A stretch of DNA of 64,000 nt, taken from assembly GCA_014529385.2 (NCBI GenBank), contig CM043966.1, positions 95,912,587 through 95,976,586 of the forward strand. The letters are read 5' to 3'. The DNA comes from Adiantum capillus-veneris. Lineage: Eukaryota > Streptophyta > Polypodiopsida > Polypodiales > Pteridaceae. The translations under genes were made by a program, and so were the position numbers. The notes beneath the pieces are model-generated. The model did not search any database and had not been told where the DNA came from. It worked only from the letters and a program-made list of their open reading frames with translations. Each line of letters opens with the position of its first letter. Positions within the stretch are counted from its first letter, which is position 1. Below, in pieces: positions 1 through 11,275 of this stretch.

Positions 1-2344
1 CCCAATGTTTGCAAGGATAAGAAAATGAGGGAAATTTTTTTATACCCCCCGGAGCTAGTGCCACAACTCACAGTTGTAGATGTCACACATGATGTGAATA
101 CAAGGGCAAGGGCAGAGACTATTGCTCGCCAAACAGAGGACATGAGGGAAGCAGATCTTAAGGAGAAATCAAAAGTAGCAGTGGAGTCCCAGAGGCAAAC
201 AGAGTGCAATGTGACCCTGTCTATAGAGGCAAGCAATCAAGAAACTCTACTTTCAATGAAGAATGGTTTGCTTGCAGAGATACCATTTGTAGATGGGGCC
301 AGAAAGCTAGCGCTGGAAAAAGTGGACATTGATTTATTGCAGAATCCAGATGCTCAGATTTCAGACACAATTATCTATGCTTGTCTTAACTAACTGTTAC
401 TATCTTGCTAGCTTTGAAAACTCAGATAATAGGTTTGCTAACTCAGGTAGAGTCTCTGCAGCCTGATCAAAAGTCAACTCCCACTGCACACTCACACAGA
501 GGTGTTTCTCCTTGATCCACAAATGTCAGTAATTATTAGACAAAAGAACAGTCCATCTGGGACCTTTGAGAGTTGGTTTCTCCACTGTGCTATGCTGGAA
601 GTTACTGTGATCATCTTTCCATATGAGAACAACCATCACTGGAGTCTCATATGCCTTGATGTTGACCAACCAGCAGTGTGGGTGTTCAATTCAATAAAAG
701 GAACCCACCCTGAAATTAGGCTGTAAGTGTTTTGTATCAGAAAGTGTTTCTTATAGATATCCATGTAAATTTGAAGCCTCATGCTAACATCTTGACATTG
801 CTTTGTGCAGTTGTATAAAGAGGTTGTTGCTTGCCTATGGCAAGCTATGTGGAAGGTATGAACTATACAAGGCCCCAATCAAAGAAGTACATGTCCCAAA
901 TCAAACCGATGGGAATTCTTGCGGCTGGAGATGTCTTCTCCATGCAGAATATGTCCTGCAAAGCTACTTTGCATTAAAACCTTTCATGACTAAGGTACCC
1001 ATTTGGCAATGCATTCAGTTAGTTTTGGTTTAGTCTATAAAAGAATTCTCACCATGTGGTCTTTCAATTTTGCAGAGTGCTTTAAAAAACTACACATATG
1101 ATTATTTGCAAAGATACCGGGTAAGTTTAATACAACACTTGCTTACTATGTCTAGCCCTAGAGAGCTTGAAGATAACGGCTTGGATGAGCGCACTATTGA
1201 TCTTACAAAACATGACGTGCCACCACGACAAACCCCTACATCCGATACAGTGGAATCGCAACAGGCCGAGGGGGTCATATTAGAAGAAGATGAAAGAGCC
1301 GAGAATGAGGAAAGGTCAAATGAGCATATGGAAGGTGCTAAGGTTCAACCGGAGGAGACAATGAAAGAGCCAAGTCAGCCATTGGAGGAGCCAAAAGAGC
1401 CTATGCCTGAAACCCAAGATGACGAAAGCAGGCCTATAGATGAGCAAAAGGATATGGATGAGGAAAGCAGGCCTAGGGATGAGCAAAATGATATGGATCA
1501 GGCAAGGATGTATGAGGCAAGCCGATCACCCGAGGGAGACGAAAAGACCTTGGAAGAAACCTTGAATGAGGCAGAAACAGCCATGGGGGAGACCCCGGAT
1601 GAAAATGTGAATGATGACTATGAAGATAAAGCGGAGGAGAGCAACAACGACATGAACACTACAGAGACCCAGTATGGACCCTTGCTACCTGTAGATATGG
1701 TTGTTCCGGTAATGTCTATTCAAGTATGGCAAAATATGTTCAGCTTCTAACTACTTATATGTACTTGTCAACTTTTACAGAGGTTGATTATCTTGGACAT
1801 CAATGGATTGCTGCTGATGCGGGTGCCTCTCGGTGACAGAGGACCCTTTGAGGATTTGCAAACGTTTCGGATGGGAACTTGTCGAGTCGTGGTTCGTCCA
1901 GGAACCAAGGAATTTATTCAGTTTCTTCTTCCGCGCTTCAGAGTTGCCATATGGTCTTCAATGCAAAGGCAAAACTTGTCGCCACTAGTTGCAATAGTTT
2001 GGAGTGTATGCCAAGCTCACACGTCAGATTTTGCCTTTTTGTATGATCAAAGAAAATGCGTTACCGTTGAGGGCCACTACCACCCTAAAAAACCAGGCTT
2101 ACCTCTTTTGTACAAACCGTTTAGCCAAATCGGTGTACCCTTTGATGCAACTAATACACTACTAATTGATGATACTCCTGAAAAGGGAGAACTAAATCCG
2201 CCGGGAACAACTATCTCACCACCTTCTTTCGAGGGGCATTCCTTCAATTTTTACCTTGAAGACATTCTGATTCCATACTTACAAAAATTGTATCTCAGTC
2301 CATTGTTCACGGACGAGTTTGTACGTTCTAATGAATTAAGATGA
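1..2344 (+). CDS. Gene B copy 1: Ulp1/C48-like protease plus FCP1/NIF-like domain protein (5' partial)
   Basis: Five exons can be placed: up to 389, 462-722, 811-994, 1076-1708 and 1781-2344. Introns 2 to 4 are GT-AG and the frame holds across all junctions, giving about 668 codons from the ATG at 25; reading is also open from base 1. Exon 1 ends with a Ulp1-type helix (SDTIIYACL). Exons 2-3 carry the C48 signature: His in NNHHWSL (about residue 181), Gln and Cys in NQTDGNSCGW (about 240 and 246). The usual catalytic Asp is Asn (VFNSIKG, about 198). Exon 4 is an acidic, Glu-rich linker with repeats. Exon 5 has the FCP1/NIF fold: LDING replaces the DxDx motif, so the second Asp is lost, while the late IDDTPEK motif remains. 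Ulp1 enzymes cut SUMO; whether this one is active is unknown. The donor of intron 1 reads CTAACT where copy 2 has GTAAGT, so splicing may be impaired. Confidence 0.75.
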
Positions 2345-2374
2345 TTCTTCTATCATGTCTTTGTCTTGTCTAAC

Positions 2375-2416
<42 letters not shown>
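2375..2416. repeat. (AT)n(GA)n microsatellite
   Basis: An AT run followed directly by a GA run lies just after the end of gene B copy 1, in the short space between the two convergent genes. Confidence 0.95.
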
Positions 2417-2417
<1 letters not shown>

Positions 2418-2540
2418 TTTGACGTGGTAAAGAAATGTATTTCAAGCACACTTTTTCACAGGGCACAATTGAAAAATGAGATCAATAAACTTCATGTCTT
2501 GAAAGTCATTTGTATACACTTGGGTTCACAAGAATATCTG

Positions 2541-3961
2541 TTACATTGACACTACTTCAACCCGACCATCCAACTCTTTGCACAAAATATCTTTTTCCCT
2601 TCGCCGCATCACCTTACGGCCAGCTAAGAAAAAGGAAAAATCTGATAGGTCCTTGTCCATTGACTCTTCAATGATGTCATTTCGCAAATGCTGAAGACTG
2701 CATAGCTCCCTTATTGTAACCACCAATAGTAGGCCATGCTCTTTATCAATCACTTCCACATCCACAGTAGGATTATCTTCCAAACCTGCAGAAACCTGGT
2801 CCATAGGAATGTACTTACCGTTTAGCATTTGTGATCGCATATACCAAAATGAGAGTAACAGTGATTGGCTTGCAATCATGTACTTGACAACTAGAGTATC
2901 AAGCGCGACCTCGCACCGTAAACCAATCTCTTCCTTTGCATACCATCCTTTGTCAAGAAGTTTGTCACAGGATGACTGCTGAAATGACTTGCACATGAAC
3001 ATAGTTTTTGTAACTCGGATGTTGTAGCTATGAAACAGCTCTATGAAGAGTGCAACAGGACAAAAGTTTGCAATTCTAACCAATTTGGTAGGAATAGAGC
3101 TACGTAGAGACCTTTGTATATCCTTGTAGAGCTTACTTCGCATTGCCTCCACCATTGTTTCCTCGGGAACTGGCCAGTCCACAGTGTTCCAATCAGTTGG
3201 TAGAGGCACTTTCACCAACATGCCATTCTTATTCCCTGAGCTGAGTTGGTAAAAGTGGTCATAAAAAAAGATTCCCTCATCAGCCAGTCTTTTGCTGCTC
3301 CTCTCTGAGTACTGTAGAGAACCAATGTGGGCATGAACAACATGGAAGAGGCCTATTATGCACTCCACAGGTTCCCATTGCTCATAAGAAGAGGGATAAA
3401 CATCTGCAATATATATAAGAAGAGTTAAACTAAGAGTATCAATAAGTACAAATGACAAAACTAATGTAATTGAGCTGTGAAGAATGGAGACATTACTCAT
3501 AACAAGCGGGAGAAACATTGCAAAATATATAAGAAAAGTTATAATGAGAGTATCAGTAAGTTCACATGTCAAGAGTACTTACAATTGCAACGTGGTTGAT
3601 GTATATCTGATACATTTCCACCGTTTGCTATCACCTCTGGATGGGTAAACACATGCTGAACAAGAACTTCCTTTACAGATCTTTTGCCAATTTCAACTTT
3701 GAAATCCAACACCCTGGCCTTCCATGCTGAGCGGTAAACGTTGATACCACTAGACCTCTTGGGTCTTCTTGGTTGCATGAGGACCCATGAACCTTTGTTT
3801 ATCCTTTGTCCAACCCATTGGTTCTCTGCACTTATTGAAGCTGGTATTGTAATTGAGGATATGCTACTACTTGGCCTTCTAGGCAAAGTGCAGTTGTTGG
3901 TTGCTGGTGTGAGAGACAGTAAACACCTGGAGGCTCTTGGGCGAGAAGACGTGGACGCCAT
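2541..3961 (-). CDS. Gene A copy 1: intact protein of unknown family, 413 aa
   Basis: Two exons, 3961-3583 and 3403-2541, join through a GT-AG intron (donor GTAAGT) to 1242 nt, a clean 413-residue frame ending in TAA. The same donor and acceptor positions occur in copy 2 (9925/10065), which supports the model. The N-terminus (MASTSSRPRAS) is Ser/Arg/Pro rich and may be disordered. The rest has conserved blocks shared with copy 2: YEQWEPVE, DWNTVDWPV, FCPVALFIELFH, LCDKLLD-like, PMDQ and a basic C-terminal segment (MRRREKD). No membrane segment or known catalytic motif was recognised. It lies tail to tail with gene B, and a 320 bp promoter-side region separates its start from the element terminus. 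Function unknown; an accessory or transposase role cannot be judged by eye. Confidence 0.7.
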
Positions 3962-4280
3962 AACTCTCAGAGAAAAGCTTTAGTGGAGGGAGATTCACTT
4001 TGAAAGCATTCTAATGGAGGGAAAGTGTTTTAGAATTCCAATATCTTGTGCGGGCTTAATGGTCACCCTCCAGTACGTTAATGACCATAAGAGAATATCA
4101 GAAGTGGGACCACATGCAAGCACCTAAAAGCTCGGTAAAAGGAAGGAAATTACTATGCTACAATCCTAGTTTCGTGAAAGTTTTATGCTATTTTCCTATT
4201 TTTTGAGTCTTTCCACGTACTTTCCTACGTAACGTAGCCTTCATGCTCATTGGACGCGCTCTATTTTTCTCTCTCTTCAT
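3962..4280 (-). promoter_or_regulatory. Subterminal region and probable 5' flank of gene A copy 1
   Basis: No gene was seen. The stretch lies between the start of gene A and the element terminus and so should hold its promoter. It shares a motif with the same position of copy 2: the palindrome TTACGTAACGTA-like at 4226-4240 matches CTTACGTAACGTAG at 9304-9318, and both are followed by an ATGAGC/ATAAGC-like word. Confidence 0.4.
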
Positions 4281-4315
4281 ATGGCCCTCCAAATGACCTC
4301 TGAAATTTCCTAATG
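4281..4315 (-). repeat. Element terminus, copy 1
   Basis: Read on the minus strand this begins CATTAGGAAATTT and continues with GGTCATTTGGAGG. It matches the terminus at 9225 with two or three mismatches and that at 27956 in the same way. It sits about 320 bp upstream of gene A, as in copy 2. Confidence 0.75.
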
Positions 4316-6260
4316 TAGGGTACATGAGAAGGAGATTAAGGTGCCTGAAGTAAAGACCCTACCATTGCCACCACCTAAAAGTATTCCTAATGCTTTTACC
4401 TTGTTCTTTGATGGAGATTTTCGACGAGTCACAGGAAAAGCAGGGGGGGGGCTAGTGTTGCTCAACCCAAGTGGAGAGGTGGTCATGAAAGAGAAGGTCA
4501 ATCTACCAGGTTCAACTAGCAACAATGAAGCAGAATACGACACACTACTTCATGGTTTGAAGATGTGCATTGGCCAAGGGATAAAACGTCTCATGGTAAA
4601 GGGAGATGCACTTCTCATTGTTAAACAGATTTTAGGCATTTGGGCATGCAAGAATGAAAGCTTAAGGACAAAAGTCCATGCCATTCGTAGGATGTTTAAT
4701 CAGTTTGAAGAAGTGCAACTATATCATATTCCGAGGAAACAAAATGAAGATGCCGATTTACTTGCACAACAAGCAGTTACATGTGTTGAGAAAGAAGTGC
4801 AGGTCATCATGGTGGCAGCAGTTGTCAAGCAATCGAGATACCAAGGGTTGGAGTCATTGGCTCCCATTATTGGCTACATTTTGGAGGGCGAGTTTCCACA
4901 AGACTTCACTAAAGCTCAGAAAAGGAGACTCATGAAGAAGGCAAGTTTCTATCTCTTCCTAGAAGGCTCCCTCTATCAAAGAGGGAAGGATCAAGTGTGT
5001 AGAAGAGTACCAACTATCGAGGAAATTCCAGCCATTCTAAAAGGATTGCATGAAGAGGCATGTGGTGGTCATTTTGCCCAAGAATTAACTGTGAAGAAGA
5101 TTTTGCTTGCGGGGTATGTTTGGCCAAGTTTGCATGTGGATGTTCAACATTGGTGTAAAAGTTGTCACAATTGTCAGATAAATGGAAATAGAACGTTGGT
5201 GCATGGCCCGAGGTAAATAGTGCTTGCAAATGGACCCTTTGAAAAATGGGTCATTGATGCTATGGGTCCTCTGCCTAGAACAAAGAATGGTAAACTCTAC
5301 ATTCTAGTGGATGCGGACTACATGACTAGGTGGGTAGAGGCTCAAAGTGTGGCAAGGGTAAATGGGAAAACAGTGAGCAGGTTTGTCTACACTAATATGT
5401 GTTGTAAATTTGGCACACCTTTAGAGATTGTTTCGGATAATGGTCCGGGGTTCAAGAAGGGTTTACTCACAGAAGTTTGTGAAGAGCTTCACATTTTACA
5501 TCGTCATAGCACTCCATACTACCCACAGTCAAATGGTTTGGTGGAGAAGGCTAATGGTGTCATTGCAGGAATCATTAGAAAGATGGTGCAAAACAAGACA
5601 AAATTATGGGATGACTTCTTGGATGGTGCCTTGTGGGCATATCGAACCACATATAGGGAAGCCACGGAGTTCACACCATTTCACTTGGTCTATGGTCAAG
5701 AGGCTTTGCAGCCTATCGAGCTCAACATTCCAACAATGCGGCTTCATGGCAAAGGTGCACAAGATGATCAAGAGGTATGGATGGATCGACTTATTACGTT
5801 AGTGGAGCTTGAGTGGAAAAGAGAAGCAGCTTACGAGTGTTACAAGAGGAAAGCCACACAAGCGAAAGAAAAGCTCGACAAGAAACTGAAGGACAAAGGC
5901 ATCAAGGAAGGAGAGCTTGTGCTAAGGTATGAAAATTGTTTTGATGCCAAGTTTGAAACTAAATGGCAAGGGCCATACATAGTCAAGAAGGCTTTCAATT
6001 CAAGTTAGTATCAGCTTATGGACTTGAATGGTAAAGACCACTCCAGGAAGGTAAACGAGTATCGCTTGAAGCCCTATTTGAGTCACCTTCTACCAAAGGA
6101 TCTACCAAAGATCTGTCAAGAGGCCGTTCTCTCATGTAAGTATTGTTACATGAAGCATGAGTGTAACTCTAGCCAAAATTCTGAGGGCCCAAACAATGAA
6201 GATCTCGTCAAGGACTCTGAAGCACTCTCTTTGGAAAAGATGCTCTATGATGGTACATGA
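4316..6260 (+). pseudogene. Ty3/gypsy pol remnant: RNase H and integrase
   Basis: One reading frame runs through the whole stretch with only two stops (TAA 5214-5216, TAG 6006-6008). It starts inside the polyprotein. The first part is an RNase H of the archaeal-like type seen in Tat/Ogre elements (LFFDGDFRR, SNNEAEYDTLL, GDALLIVKQ, HIPRKQNEDAD). The integrase zinc finger follows (GGHF, then CKSCHNC), then the catalytic core (DAMGPL, SDNGPG, NGLVEKANG) and a C-terminal part (YQLMDLNGK). Reverse transcriptase and gag are missing because the multi-gene element borders at 4315. The low number of lesions suggests moderate age. Confidence 0.85.
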
Positions 6261-6273
6261 ATATACCATCATC

Positions 6274-6288
6274 TTGGGGGAGGGCTAA
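6274..6288 (+). other. Polypurine tract of the gypsy remnant
   Basis: TTGGGGGAGGGCT lies 14 bp after the last pol codon and directly before a TG dinucleotide, the usual layout of the plus-strand primer and 3' LTR. Confidence 0.7.
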
Positions 6289-7887
6289 TGATAGCCGTTT
6301 TTCGGCTATTCAAAATTATCATATTGAGCCACCTCACCCTACAAAATTCACCCAAACACTATGGCTATCCCTACCATTTCACTGTATATAGGCGTGTGTG
6401 AGTTAGGGGACTTTCTCCATATCTTCTTAAAATCCTCAGCTAGCTAGTCACTGGGCTAGTTGAGTCAAAAAAATAAATAAAATCAAAAGAATAAAATATA
6501 TTATGACCCATTTGTGTGTAAATATTGCATTATATATATGGCCTAAATATAGGGATTTTTATAATTATTCTGGTATTTTATTTAAATATTTATACTTAGG
6601 TGTGTGTTTTATTAAACCTTGTATGCCTTCTTTCATCCTCTTACACCATAAGTATATTTTGCCAATGTGTACATACTCTAACCTCATATTTTTCTTTTAT
6701 ACGAATCACCCCCACATTTTCACCCTCACCCTTATGAAAACAAAATAATTGATTTCTACTCATGGGTCACGTTTATTATATTATTTACTTGCATACATTT
6801 TTCTCTTTCACCCAAAATAATACAAAGAGGGACCATATCATATGATTCCAATATCTTTCCATATCCATAATTCCTCCATATTTTTATTATTATTTTTACT
6901 CATTATTCTAACACCATGTGCTCATTGAGCTAAAGTCCATGAATATTCCATACATTAGTCCCACCATGTATATATTTCTTTATTCACCAATAATCCTCCT
7001 CCATGCATGGGTAAAGGGCAACTTGGATGCTTTGTATTATCATATGACAAAGGAGGGGCTCACTCTTGGATGCATTGTACAAATTCAACAAAGGAGGGGG
7101 CCACTAAAAGACTTTTGTAGGCATAAAAACAGGCTTTTTGGTGAGAATTTTGGCACCTATCTCTACTCCGAATTTGGAGCGGTGGTCAACGAGAAAATGT
7201 AGCCCACGCTTTGAATAATCACCTCAAATTTTTTCATGATTTTTGGAATAACCACCCGTGAGCTATGATTTTTTGAGTGGACCCCAGTCTGCCCACTTTT
7301 CTCACAAGTAGCCCATAGTCTTCTCTCACCTCTTTCCACACTTCTACACACACACACACATTCCTCTCAATCCCTCACTCAAACCTGCACCTTCAATGGT
7401 TTCTCTCACCTTCTTCACCATTAACCTCCCCTCTTACTTCCATAGCTCTCATATAAGCTCTCCATGTATATACACCATCTCTATGCCTCTCTCTATTATC
7501 TCCAAAGTACAATTCCATCTTACTCCTTATATATATACATACATTCAGCATGTGTACCATGCTTAACCTCTGGAAATCAAGAGATCTCATCAACGGAATT
7601 ACCATTTTCATCATGATAATTAACCTTGGCGGCGGTGGCGTAAAGAAGGGAAGACGAAGAAGAAGATCGATAGTCATTTTGAGAACCTACACAAGTAAGT
7701 CCAAAACTTCTTCAAGCTTCACCATCACAAGGATTTTCTCACTTCATTCAACCATTCCCCCCATTCTACCCATTGTAAATATATCATTAACTTTCTAGTG
7801 ATTACTAACACTAACCACTAACATACTAACACAAAATAGCATTGACCTAACCATAAAAGACACCTCACCTCAAGACATGTACAAAGT

Positions 7888-7926
<39 letters not shown>

Positions 7927-8590
7927 TTTCCTTAAAACTCTACTTTCACCTTATTCACCATCAATAATGCTCTCTTTCGAGCCCACACCCATGACTCAAG
8001 CAGACAAAGAAGGCCCGCAATGTTTTGATATTCAAAAAAATCATAATCTTGATTTGTTAGCTTGTAAATTAGGATTTCCAATAATCTTAATGAGGGGTCT
8101 CCAACCTATAAATAGGCCCCTCTCCTTCTTGTAAAACAACCTCCAATATCTCACATAGCACCCCAACACTCTATGCGTGAGGAGAGACTTAGGTGTAGCA
8201 ACCACTTGTGAGCTTCACTCTTGGTGTGAGAGAAGCCTTCAAGCTACACATTGCAAGTGAGAGAGCGTGAGTTCCACAAATCTCAAAAACACTATTGTAT
8301 ATGCTCCTTCATCATCAATAAATTGAGTTTTGGTGCATCAAAGGCGTGATTCGACGTTCAAATCTTCGTCCTTCCATTTGTGCAATACGGTTTGGTGAAT
8401 TCAAGGTGACTTGTGTATTTTGAGTTTTTATCGGTTGATCTTGATTTTAGAAAGTGTTTTAGTGTGTTTTTCATTTCCAGTTTTTTTTCCATTGTAAGAG
8501 GGTATTGTGGTGAGAGGTCTCCCACACCCTAAGACAGTGTGTGTGTGTGTGTGTGTTTTGGCAATGTTTAGCAATCACTAAGCATTGAGT
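6289..8590 (+). repeat. Probable 3' LTR of the gypsy remnant
   Basis: It begins TGATAGCC directly after the polypurine tract. No convincing open frames were found. A TATA-like TATAAATAGG is at 8107 and an AATAAA-like word near 8319, consistent with a transcribed LTR. The 3' boundary is uncertain because the partner LTR is missing; a (CT)n tract (7888-7924) and a (GT)n tract (about 8537-8556) lie inside. Confidence 0.5.
7888..7924. repeat. (CT)n microsatellite
   Basis: An uninterrupted run of CT units. Confidence 0.95.
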
Positions 8591-9224
8591 GAGTTTTGTA
8601 CAAGTTCTACGATAGCATCATAACGAACCATCTCCATTTGCAAGTCACAAATAAGGTATTACGCAAGATCCTTTCCTCTCTCTCTCTTCCCTTTGCTCTA
8701 GCTCTCTCTGGTCCATTTCATGTGTGTCTTGGTGTGAGGTTGCTTGTGTGTGTTGTGTGGTGCATCTTCTTGGTTGTGCCAAAATCTCTCTTGCGTCCTA
8801 GTTCACATACCATAACTAGGTGGTGCCCCTATCTTGTTTGGGTTTGGCTGTGGGTTTGTTGTTGTGTTGTGCTTGTGGTTGCCCCAGCCCCAATTGAGCA
8901 GCACGGGAGCCTTGAGGGGTGTTTATAGGTCGCCTCTCTTGTTGCCCGCCACGGACCGCCTCAGCGTTTGTTTACGAGTGGGCTGAGAGTGTTGACAAAG
9001 TGAAATCTATCAATGAGTGTTCATTTGATGCAAGGAACGAGATGCTTGCACAATGGATTTGGGACATTGTCACTGAAAATGTACATCACAAGGAAGTTGT
9101 GGAAATTCCAGACTTATCAAAGATGCCAAGAAGTCAAAACTGGCAATAATAGACACCATGTGTAGCTAGTTATTGTTTCCGTGTCATAATGGTTGAGACA
9201 TTGTTCAAACATATACACGAATGC
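8591..9224 (+). other. Unassigned sequence with a possible coding fragment
   Basis: The stretch lies between the gypsy LTR and the left terminus of copy 2. A frame ending at 9149 contains FVYEWAESVDKVKS and IPDLSKMPRSQNW, which looks like protein-coding composition but matches nothing I recognise. It may be a host gene or transposon fragment. Nothing else is supported. Confidence 0.25.
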
Positions 9225-9260
9225 CATTAGGAAATTTTGGAGGTCATTTGGAGGTCCTTA
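9225..9260 (+). repeat. Left terminal inverted repeat, copy 2
   Basis: The sequence starts CATTAGGAAATTTTGG. It agrees with the reverse complement of 27922-27956 at all but one of about 35 positions and with the terminus at 4315. Confidence 0.8.
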
Positions 9261-9546
9261 TTGAAGAGAGAGAGAAAAGAAGGCGCAACCAATAAGCAGC
9301 AACCTTACGTAACGTAGAAATGCATGGAAAATATCACAAAAATGAAATAAATCATTTTAAATATTGAGATTTGTCCCATTTTTGTAAGGTAACTTCCTCG
9401 TCTCACAAATAGGGCCCACTGCCAGTAGCCGCGTCAAGTTGCTGAGACCCTGACTACTGATTAATAGCTAACTCTCTCCCTTCATTAAAATATATCCACT
9501 ACCTTTATGAAAGGCTTTCAAAACTCATTCTCCCTCCATTATAGCT

Positions 9547-10909
9547 ATGGGTTCGTCTTCTCCCCCTCCCAAGAAGTTCTAGAGGTTTCTCTACACTGTC
9601 CCCAACTAACCTCACCATTAGTGTGCCAAGAAGCCCATGTAGTAGCATAAGCACTATCTTAATCTCAAACTCTCTCACTACACATAATAGGTGGCAAGAG
9701 CAAAGGATAATAAAAAGTTCTTTGGCTCTTATGCAGCCAAGAAGGAGAAAAACCTCGAAGGCAGCAAATATGTTTTGTTCTGCATGGAAAGCAAGAGTTC
9801 TGATTTCATAGTTGAAGTTGGTAAGAAGACTGTGAAAGAGGTCTTTTTTCAACATGTTTTCACTCACTCTGATGTGATTACTAATGGCATCAATGTCTCC
9901 ATGGTGCATAATCCACGGTGCAATTGTGAGTTAATTATTTAGCACTCCTCTATAGATGTTATCTTACATTTCAAATGTGAATTTGTTTTTTTCTTTTCTT
10001 ATTACAGATATTTAATTATGTTATACAGATGTTTGTATTTATTTCTATTCTTTTAAATTCACAGATGTTTATTCTTCCTCGTATGAGGAATGGGAGCCAG
10101 TGGAGCGCATTATAGGTCTCATCTCTGTGACCCGTGCAGTATGCGGGCAGAACTAGCAAAAGCCTTGCATACGAGGGTATTTTTTTCTATGAACATCTCT
10201 ACCAACTCAATCAAAGGAATTAGAGAGGTGTGTTGGTGAAGGTTTCACTACCAACCAACTGGAACTCCGTGGATTGGCCCGTTCATGACACAACAATGAG
10301 TGACGCATTGAGGAGCAGGCTCTACAGGGATGTTCAGAGGTCTCTCCGAAACTCTGTACCCACTAGATTGGTGAAACTTGAAATTTTTTGTCCTGTTGGT
10401 CTCTTTGTTGAGTTATTTCATACCTGCAATGTACATGTTGCTAAAACTATGCTGCTTTGTAAATCATTTGATTCCCTCTTGTGTGATAAGCTTCTTGATC
10501 AAGGGTGGTATGTGAAAGAAACAGATGGCATATGTTGCGAGATTGCTCTTGACACTTTCATTGTCAAGTATATGCTTGCTACACAGACATTAATAATCTC
10601 CTTTTGGTACAAGCGTTCTCACATTGTTGAAGGTTGCTATGTGCCTATGGATCAAGAGGTAGCAAGTTTGGCAAACAATGTTGTCATAGACATGGAAGTG
10701 GTGGACAAAGACCTAAATCTTATGATAGTAATTACAATAAGGCAACAATGCAATCCTTTGCAACTTCAACCTGACATAGTGGAGGAGACTGCCAATATTG
10801 ACTCCGTAAACATTTTTTCTTCCATGGCAGATGAAGAGTAATGCAACGAAGGGAGAAGCCTTTCCTATGTGGAGATCTTTCTGGCCGTATTCAAATTGTG
10901 CCCATGTAA
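9547..10909 (+). pseudogene. Gene A copy 2, broken
   Basis: This is a diverged second copy of gene A. Exon 1 (9547-9925) and exon 2 (10065-10909) use the same splice positions as copy 1. Exon 1 has a stop at codon 12 and a frameshift near 9810, and exon 2 begins with a stop-bearing and deleted segment before a long open stretch from 10230. Conserved blocks are DWPVHD, FCPVGLFVELFH, LLDQGWYVKE and YVPMDQE. A frameshift and TGA near 10828 precede the homologous C-terminus, which ends at 10909 with a basic QRREK segment as in copy 1. Long conserved blocks despite many lesions suggest past selection on the protein. Confidence 0.7.
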
Positions 10910-10981
10910 TCTTTCCTGAATGGCTTCAACAAAATGTAACTTTTTTTACTGGTTTAATCTTAATATCAAGTGTTTTCTCAC

Positions 10982-10982
<1 letters not shown>

Positions 10983-11019
<37 letters not shown>
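10983..11019. repeat. (CT)n microsatellite
   Basis: An uninterrupted CT run between genes A and B of copy 2. Confidence 0.95.
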
Positions 11020-11020
<1 letters not shown>

Positions 11021-11057
11021 AGTATTCGAAACACATAGACAGGTACACAATATCAAT

Positions 11058-11275
11058 TTAATGTATAAACAATGAACTACTAAATACATTTGTACATACA
11101 AATTTTGATGTTTTCAATGGGCTTAAGTACATTCCTTGCAGGTATGGGACCAAAATGTCCTCTAGGTAAAAATTATGAAGATGCCCTTCAAATGAAGGTG
11201 GGGAAATAGTAGTGTCGGGTGGATTAAGTAAACCCTTATGTGGTGTGTCATAAATCAACAAAGTATTGAGAGCAT
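11058..11275 (-). pseudogene. Gene B copy 2, 3' part (end of FCP1-like domain)
   Basis: On the minus strand this continues the FCP1/NIF-like domain interrupted by the copia element: LLIYDTPHK, TTISPPSFEGH, FYLEDILVPYLQ. The first Asp of the late DD motif is Tyr here (IYDT against IDDT in copy 1). The bases 11271-11275 (AGCAT) are the target site duplicated by the copia insertion. Confidence 0.8.

Larger units (their letters stand above)
1..4315. mobile_element. Multi-gene element, copy 1 (5' part outside window)
   Basis: This interval holds gene B (plus) and gene A (minus) in convergent orientation and ends at 4315 with a terminus that recurs, in inverted orientation, at both ends of copy 2 (9225 and 27956). 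The flank from 4316 on is a gypsy pol sequence, so the element seems to have inserted into that retrotransposon. The left part of the element lies before the window. That it is a mobile element is inferred from the shared termini and the two copies; no transposase could be identified. Confidence 0.6.

Noticed and set aside
1-4315. Genes A and B as ordinary host genes
   Set aside because: Two diverged copies with the same convergent order and a shared terminus next to retroelement DNA fit a mobile element better, though a host gene cluster duplicated with its flanks cannot be fully excluded.
7393-7798. Short open frames on both strands
   Set aside because: They lie in a probable LTR with low-complexity sequence and no conserved motif.
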